From Streptomyces sp. NBC_01689 (GTDB lineage: Bacteria; Actinomycetota; Actinomycetes; Streptomycetales; Streptomycetaceae): a stretch of DNA of 64,000 nt. The first letter of the stretch is position 1; each line of letters opens with the position of its first letter. Below the pieces are notes generated by a model that saw nothing but the letters and a program-made list of their open reading frames with translations, was not told where the DNA came from and ran no database searches. Shown piece by piece: positions 59,900-64,000 of this stretch. The position numbers and the translations under genes were made by a program. The stretch is taken from contig NZ_CP109592.1 of the NCBI RefSeq assembly GCF_036250675.1, positions 744,001-808,000 of the forward strand, given 5' to 3'.

Positions 59900-60982
59900 A
59901 TGCAGTTCGGGATCTTCGGCGTGGGAGACGTCACCCTCGACCCCACGACCGGCCGGCAGGACACCGAGTACGAGCGGATCAAGGCGGTCCTGGAGTACGC
60001 AGAACTGGCCGAGCAGGTGGGACTCGACGTCTTCGCGATCGGCGAGCACCACAACCCGCCCTTCATGCCGTCGTCCCCGACGACCCTGCTCGGGCACGTC
60101 GCGGCACGGACGAACCGCATCGTGCTGTCCACCTCGACGACCCTGATCACCACCAACGACCCGGTGAAGATCGCCGAGGACTACGCGATGCTGCAGCACG
60201 TCGCGGACGGCCGGGTCGACCTCATGATGGGCCGCGGGAACACCGGACCGGTCTACCCCTGGTTCGGCAAGGACATCCGCGACGGAATCGCCCTGGCCGT
60301 GGAGAACTACGCGCTGCTGCACCGCCTGTGGCGCGAGGAAGCCGTCGACTGGGAAGGCCGGTTCCGTACCCCGCTGCGGTCCTTCACCTCGACTCCGCGC
60401 CCCCTGGACGGCATACCGCCCTTCGTGTGGCACGGCTCCATCCGCAGTCCGGAGATCGCCGAGCAGGCCGCGTACTACGGCGACGGCTTCTTCCAGAACA
60501 ACGTGCTGTGGCCGAAGGAGCACGTCCGGCGCATGGTCGGGCTCTACCGCACACGCTACGAGCACCACGGACACGGACCGGCGGACCAGGCCGTCGTCGG
60601 GCTGGGCGCGCAGCTCTTCATGCGGAGGAACTCGCAGGACGCGATCAGGGAGTTCCGGCCCTACTTCGACCACTCTCCCGCGTGGGGAAACGGTCCCTCC
60701 CTGGAGGAGACCACGGCCAGAACCGCCCTTCTGGTGGGCAGCCCGCAGCAGATCATCGAACGCACCCTGGAGTTCCGGGAGCACGCCGAGGGCGACTACC
60801 AACGCCAGCTGTTCGTCGTCGACGCCCTGGGACTGCCCCGCAGGACGGTGCTCGAACAGATCGAGACGCTGGGCGAGGTCGTGCAGGTACTGCGGAAGGA
60901 ATTCGCGGTGGGCCGTCCCGCACGGACACCGGAGGCCCCGACCCACGCCTCACTGAAGGCGGCCCGGCAGGCCAGGCCGTGA
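59900..60982 (+). CDS. LLM-class FMN-dependent monooxygenase (CE1758 family-like)
   Basis: A 360-residue luciferase-like monooxygenase. It opens MQFGIFGVGDVTLDPTTGRQDTEYERIKAVLEYAELAEQVGLDVFAIGEHHNPPF and continues TSTTLITTNDPVKIAEDYAMLQHVADGRVDLMMGRGN, typical of actinobacterial FMN-dependent enzymes of the CE1758 group. EHHNPPF holds the conserved His pair of the family. GGAGG then GGA precede ATG 59900. It sits 243 bp after an NAD(P)H:FMN reductase that could provide FMNH2. The substrate is unknown; long-chain or heteroaromatic monooxygenation is usual. Confidence 0.88.
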   Translation: MQFGIFGVGDVTLDPTTGRQDTEYERIKAVLEYAELAEQVGLDVFAIGEHHNPPFMPSSPTTLLGHVAARTNRIVLSTSTTLITTNDPVKIAEDYAMLQHVADGRVDLMMGRGNTGPVYPWFGKDIRDGIALAVENYALLHRLWREEAVDWEGRFRTPLRSFTSTPRPLDGIPPFVWHGSIRSPEIAEQAAYYGDGFFQNNVLWPKEHVRRMVGLYRTRYEHHGHGPADQAVVGLGAQLFMRRNSQDAIREFRPYFDHSPAWGNGPSLEETTARTALLVGSPQQIIERTLEFREHAEGDYQRQLFVVDALGLPRRTVLEQIETLGEVVQVLRKEFAVGRPARTPEAPTHASLKAARQARP

Positions 60983-61207
60983 GGCGTCTCGTCGCGGTGG
61001 TATCGGCAGGACTCAGGCCGCGCCCACGGCTCCGCGTTCTGGCTCGCCGACCGGACGCAACGGGCCACCGGTGAGCCGGCCCGGGCGGTGCACCGCCGGG
61101 ACACCCCCGTCGTCGGGTTCCGTACCTGTCGCCGAACCCGTTCGAGGAGCCGCCGGCCGGCGAGCTCGCGCGCGGGACCGCCGCGGACCACGCGGGGCGC
61201 CGCCGCC

Positions 61208-61666
61208 TCAGCGGTCCGACGTGATGCGGTCCAGCACACGGGTCGCCGCGGCCACGTCGCAGCCCTCCAGCCGGGAGAAGACGTGGCGCCGCACACTGGC
61301 GAGGTTCGTCGGCCACGTCTGCTTCAGCCGTGTCCAGCCGGAAGCGGTGAGGACGGCGAGCCATGCCCGGCCGTCCTCGGGGGACTTCACCCGCAGGACG
61401 AGCGACTGGGCCTCCAGACGGTTCACGATCCTTGTCATCCCGCTGAGGGACAGCCCGCACTCGTTGGCCAGCTCACTCATCCGCAACTGACTGTCCGGTG
61501 CCTCGGAGAGGTGCACCATCACCATGTACTCGGACGTGGTGATCTGCTGCTCCGCCAGCATGTCCGCATCGACGACACGCGGCAGGTAGGCCATCACCCG
61601 CCCGAGAGCCCGGATGAACGCCTCCTCGTCGGGGTCAAGGGGCTCAGGCGTCGTCGCGTCAGTCAT
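61208..61666 (-). CDS. MarR-family regulator
   Basis: A 152-residue winged-helix repressor. The HTH lies at about 55-100: MSELANECGLSLSGMTRIVNRLEAQSLVLRVKSPEDGRAWLAVLT, where DGR is the wing motif. MarR proteins respond to phenolic or oxidative signals and usually repress nearby redox enzymes and exporters; the upstream FMN reductase and LLM monooxygenase are the obvious candidates. ATG 61664-61666 has no Shine-Dalgarno and TACACT (minus strand, 61673-61678) 6 nt before it, so it is probably leaderless. Confidence 0.92.
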   Translation of the reverse strand: MTDATTPEPLDPDEEAFIRALGRVMAYLPRVVDADMLAEQQITTSEYMVMVHLSEAPDSQLRMSELANECGLSLSGMTRIVNRLEAQSLVLRVKSPEDGRAWLAVLTASGWTRLKQTWPTNLASVRRHVFSRLEGCDVAAATRVLDRITSDR

Positions 61667-62000
61667 GGGCACAGTGTAATTGCCCCGAATCGGGCGGCGG
61701 TCAGGGGAGATCACCGCGCCGGCCCCGGTCCGCGGCGGTCGCGGACCGGGGCCGCCGTGAGGTCCGCGGACACGGGCATTGGAGTGGCCGCGCCGCCGAC
61801 CGGTGGCGTGGCTCACCCGGCGCCCGCCCCGGCCCTTCCTAGGGTCTGCGGTTGACGGACGGACCCGACGGCGGACGGCGGTGCCGCCCGCGCGGGCCCG
61901 CCCGTCCGATCAGCGGCGCCGCTCCGCACCCGGCTCGGCGCCGGCCGTCCCCGCGGGCCGGTACGGCGACGGCCGGCCGGCCGGAACAGGTGGCTGAGTC
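61667..62000. other. Intergenic region with hairpin
   Basis: About 334 bp between the divergent marR and NHL-protein genes. It holds the marR -10 box, the hairpin at 61721-61753 and the promoter of the propeller gene. No further gene is seen. Confidence 0.5.
61721..61753. terminator. Terminator-like hairpin between divergent genes
   Basis: GGCCCCGGTCCGCG (61721-61734) pairs perfectly with 61740-61753 over a 5-nt loop. It resembles a terminator but lies between two genes pointing away from it, so it has no obvious transcript to end. It could end antisense or read-through transcripts, or be a structured leader element. Confidence 0.5.
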
Positions 62001-62954
62001 GTGGAACGCACCACGGAAGGATCACAGACGCGCGAGCGCCCCCCGGCCTCGGCGACCCGCGCCCAGCGGAGAAGGACCCGGCAACTGGCCGCCGCCGCAG
62101 GCCTCCTGATGCTCTGCGCCCTGTCGGCCGGACCGGCGGACGCGGCGCCCGCCGGCGGCCCGCACCCGCGCGTCCGCCCGCCGCTGTACGTGTCCGACTA
62201 CGGCAACAACCGGGTGGTGAGGCTCCCCGCGGACCGGAGCGGCCGGACGACCCTGCCGGTCGAGGGACTGGTACGTCCTACCGGCCTGACCTGGGACACG
62301 GCCGGCACCCTCTATGTCTCCGACACCGGCAACAACCGGGTGGTGAAGCTGCCGCGGAAGGGCGGACCGCAGTCCACCGTCCCCACCACCGGCCTGTCCC
62401 GCCCGCTAGGACTCGTCACCGACACGGCCGGCGACCTCTACATCGCGGACAGCTTCAACGACCGGGTGGTGAAGGTCCCCGCCGACGGCGGCGGCCAGAC
62501 GACCGTCCCCACCACGGGACTGCTGCACCCCTGGGGACTCGCGCTGTCCCCCCACGGGGACCTGTACGTCTCCGACTTCGTCAACGACCGGGTGGTCAAG
62601 GTGTCCACCCACGGGGGCGGTCAGACCACGGTGCCCACCGTCGGCCTCTCCCAGCCGACCGGCCTCGCGGTGAACTCCGCGGGAGACCTCTACATCTCCG
62701 ACAGCGGCAACGACCGAGTGGTCAGGGTCTCCGCGCGCGGCGGCGGGCAGAGCACGGTCCCGGTCACCGGCCTCGACGATCCGCTCGGGCTCGCGCTCGA
62801 CTGCGGCGACCTCTACGTGGCGGACGGTCTCGGCAACCGGGTGGTACGGGTGAGGGAGACGGGCGGCGGACAGGTCACGCTGCCGTCCACCGGCCTCGAC
62901 ACGCCGACCGGCCTCGCGTTCCCGCCCACCGGCGCACGGCCCGGCCGGTACTGA
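62001..62954 (+). CDS. Secreted NHL-repeat beta-propeller protein
   Basis: A 317-residue exported protein. After an N-terminal basic stretch and a hydrophobic signal (about 28-48, LAAAAGLLMLCALSAGPADA) come six NHL-type blades of about 42 residues, each with LYVSDxGNNRVVK, a ggTTVP strand and GL.xPxGLA. The six-blade propeller is a binding platform for peptide or sugar ligands. GTG 62001-62003 is preferred because AGGTGG precedes it. The repeated blades share near-identical motifs, so the gene arose by tandem duplication. No cell-wall anchor is visible; it is probably secreted freely. Confidence 0.85.
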   Translation: MERTTEGSQTRERPPASATRAQRRRTRQLAAAAGLLMLCALSAGPADAAPAGGPHPRVRPPLYVSDYGNNRVVRLPADRSGRTTLPVEGLVRPTGLTWDTAGTLYVSDTGNNRVVKLPRKGGPQSTVPTTGLSRPLGLVTDTAGDLYIADSFNDRVVKVPADGGGQTTVPTTGLLHPWGLALSPHGDLYVSDFVNDRVVKVSTHGGGQTTVPTVGLSQPTGLAVNSAGDLYISDSGNDRVVRVSARGGGQSTVPVTGLDDPLGLALDCGDLYVADGLGNRVVRVRETGGGQVTLPSTGLDTPTGLAFPPTGARPGRY

Positions 62955-63004
62955 CCACGGCACGGCCCGGAGCGCGCCGAGCCGGACGGCCGCCGGAAAA
63001 GCAA

Positions 63005-63029
63005 GGAGCCGGCCCCTGGGGCCGGCTCC
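63005..63029. terminator. Terminator between convergent genes
   Basis: GGAGCCGGCCCC (63005-63016) pairs with GGGGCCGGCTCC (63018-63029) with one base between arms. It lies between the propeller gene and the end of the amidase-domain gene. Confidence 0.75.
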
Positions 63030-63048
63030 CGCTCCGCGTTCAGACCGC

Positions 63049-64000
63049 TCAGGTGCGGTACGCGTAGTACGCGGCGTTCGGGTACGACGCGATGATGCTC
63101 GCCACCGACCTGTTGTAGGTGTTGGTGGAGTGGTACGACACGTACGGCACGCCCTGGGCGCTTCGAGAGGTCACGATCATGCTGTGGTCCTTCTCGCCGT
63201 CCTTGTTGAAGTCCATCTGCAGGACGTCACCGACGTCCAGCTGGTAGACGTTGGCAAGGCTGGTGACCCGCTTGGACGACAGTGCGAACCACGAGAACTC
63301 GTTGACACCGACGAACGAGTCCGACTGGATGTCGGCGTTGCCGAACCACTTGTGGAAGTCGTTCGTGTAGCCGGGAACGTGCTTCCAGCCACCGGCCTTC
63401 AGCGACTGGCTGACGAAGTTGGTGCAGTCACCGCCGGCACCGTGACCGTTGAAGTCGGGGTAGTCCGGGTTGTACTTGTTCCAGTACTTCGCCGCGTACG
63501 CCGCCATGGCCTTGTAGTCGTAACCGGTGGCGGAGAAGTTCTTCGCCTTGGCCGGTGCCGGCAACGTGATGGCCGAGCGGGTCGCCTCCGGCGGAGAATC
63601 GTCCGCCGCGGTGGCCGGCTTGGCGACCTGGGGGCTGGCGACCTGGTTGACCGCGACGCCGTCATCGGTGTCACGGACCTTGGTCAGCTGCCAGTCGCCC
63701 TTGCGGTCCGCCTTGAACGTCAGCTGGTGGTGGGCCTGGAAGCCGGTGGTCTTCGGCTCCCCGCCCTTCACCTTCTTGTACGTCAGGGTCGTGGTCTCGG
63801 TGACGGCGACCGTCGCGTGGCGGCCCTTCACCTGCGTACGGTCCAGCGACACGGTCGTGTTGGCCGAGCTGTACTTCTCACCGAGCGACGCCAGACGGGA
63901 CTTGCGGCCCCGCAGCTGCGACAGCGCGGCGTTCTCGTCACGCGACTGCGTGGAGGACAGCCGTACGTCACCGGAGAACCGGGACGCCTTCGACTTGCCC
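63049..64000 (-). CDS. Secreted Amidase_6-domain protein (5' end beyond window)
   Basis: The C-terminal 316 codons of a protein with an Amidase_6 domain (putative amidase/NlpC-like Cys peptidase). The domain covers the last 170 residues: YDYKAMAAYAAKYWNKYNPDYPDFNGHGAGGDCTNFVSQSLKAGGW, where DCTNFVSQ holds the catalytic Cys, then GDVLQMDFNKDGEKDHSMIVTSRS with the catalytic His. The visible N-terminal part (LSSTQSRDENAALSQLRG and a TLTYKKVKGGEPKTTGFQAHHQL strand-rich region) is a separate domain. The frame is open at the window end, so the start and signal peptide are missing. Likely a secreted peptidoglycan or peptide amidase. Confidence 0.88.
   Translation of the reverse strand, partial: GKSKASRFSGDVRLSSTQSRDENAALSQLRGRKSRLASLGEKYSSANTTVSLDRTQVKGRHATVAVTETTTLTYKKVKGGEPKTTGFQAHHQLTFKADRKGDWQLTKVRDTDDGVAVNQVASPQVAKPATAADDSPPEATRSAITLPAPAKAKNFSATGYDYKAMAAYAAKYWNKYNPDYPDFNGHGAGGDCTNFVSQSLKAGGWKHVPGYTNDFHKWFGNADIQSDSFVGVNEFSWFALSSKRVTSLANVYQLDVGDVLQMDFNKDGEKDHSMIVTSRSAQGVPYVSYHSTNTYNRSVASIIASYPNAAYYAYRT

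Noticed and set aside
1..64000. CRISPR arrays, tRNA or rRNA genes, prophage or plasmid replication genes
   Set aside because: None was seen by reading; no spaced repeat array, cloverleaf-like tRNA sequence, integrase, capsid (other than encapsulin) or replication protein could be found.

Overview
The window is very GC-rich, about 70% or more, with strong third-position G/C bias, GTG starts, many overlapping stop/start codons, Tat and lipoprotein exports, a DasR-type (dre) chitinase operator, several SpoIIE-type PP2C phosphatases and an encapsulin/DyP operon. This points to a Streptomyces or close relative, in a chromosomal region rich in accessory metabolism rather than a phage or plasmid. 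There are about 54 genes, one complete IS element and no rRNA, tRNA or CRISPR that I can see.

0-13 kb: a secreted GH92 mannosidase (cut by the window start), a STAND/NB-ARC ATPase without its DNA-binding end, an FAD monooxygenase divergent from its TetR repressor with two matched operators, a secreted GH18 chitinase with a DasR site in its promoter, an EF-hand protein, an SRPBCC-ArsR pair with a double operator, a Doc-like toxin-antitoxin pair and a Sel1-repeat protein. 12-17 kb: two PAS/SpoIIE phosphatases. 16.7-22.6 kb: a tightly overlapping five-gene catabolic operon (intradiol dioxygenase, DoxX, amidohydrolase, CaiB CoA-transferase, citryl-CoA-lyase-like enzyme) divergent from an IclR regulator. 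This is the best candidate here for an undescribed pathway.

22.8-36 kb: a trypsin-like protease, an HxlR-controlled MFS exporter, a membrane protein, a DUF302 protein, a BlaI-type regulator, a two-component system, a small Cys/His protein, a second HxlR, an SRPBCC-LLM oxidoreductase pair, a secreted BP74-like protein and an orphan sugar-binding lipoprotein with a very long leader. 37.2-38.1 kb: a complete IS5/IS427-type element with a -1 frameshift site, terminal repeats and a TAA target duplication. 38.7-39.9 kb: cbtB-cbtA under a cobalamin riboswitch. 40.2-41.4 kb: an enoyl-CoA hydratase-family gene preceded by only the last 23 codons of an acyl-CoA dehydrogenase, the scar of a deletion. 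41.7-49.5 kb: a Tat-exported multicopper oxidase, a GT1 glycosyltransferase, a spermidine-synthase-like protein and a secreted GH87-type glucanase.

49.7-64 kb: a third PAS/SpoIIE phosphatase paralogous to the one at 12.4 kb, a 25-codon ribosomal protein bL37-like gene, a DUF1345 protein, a GreA-like factor, Hsp20, the encapsulin shell plus DyP cargo peroxidase, an FUSC transporter, an FMN reductase, an LLM monooxygenase, MarR, an NHL-repeat beta-propeller and a secreted Amidase_6 protein cut by the window end.

Two threads run through the window. First, most regulators sit divergent from or beside their likely target, with clear inverted-repeat operators. Second, at least nine genes, mostly regulators and membrane proteins, look leaderless: a TANNNT -10 box lies 6-7 nt before the ATG and no Shine-Dalgarno sequence is visible.
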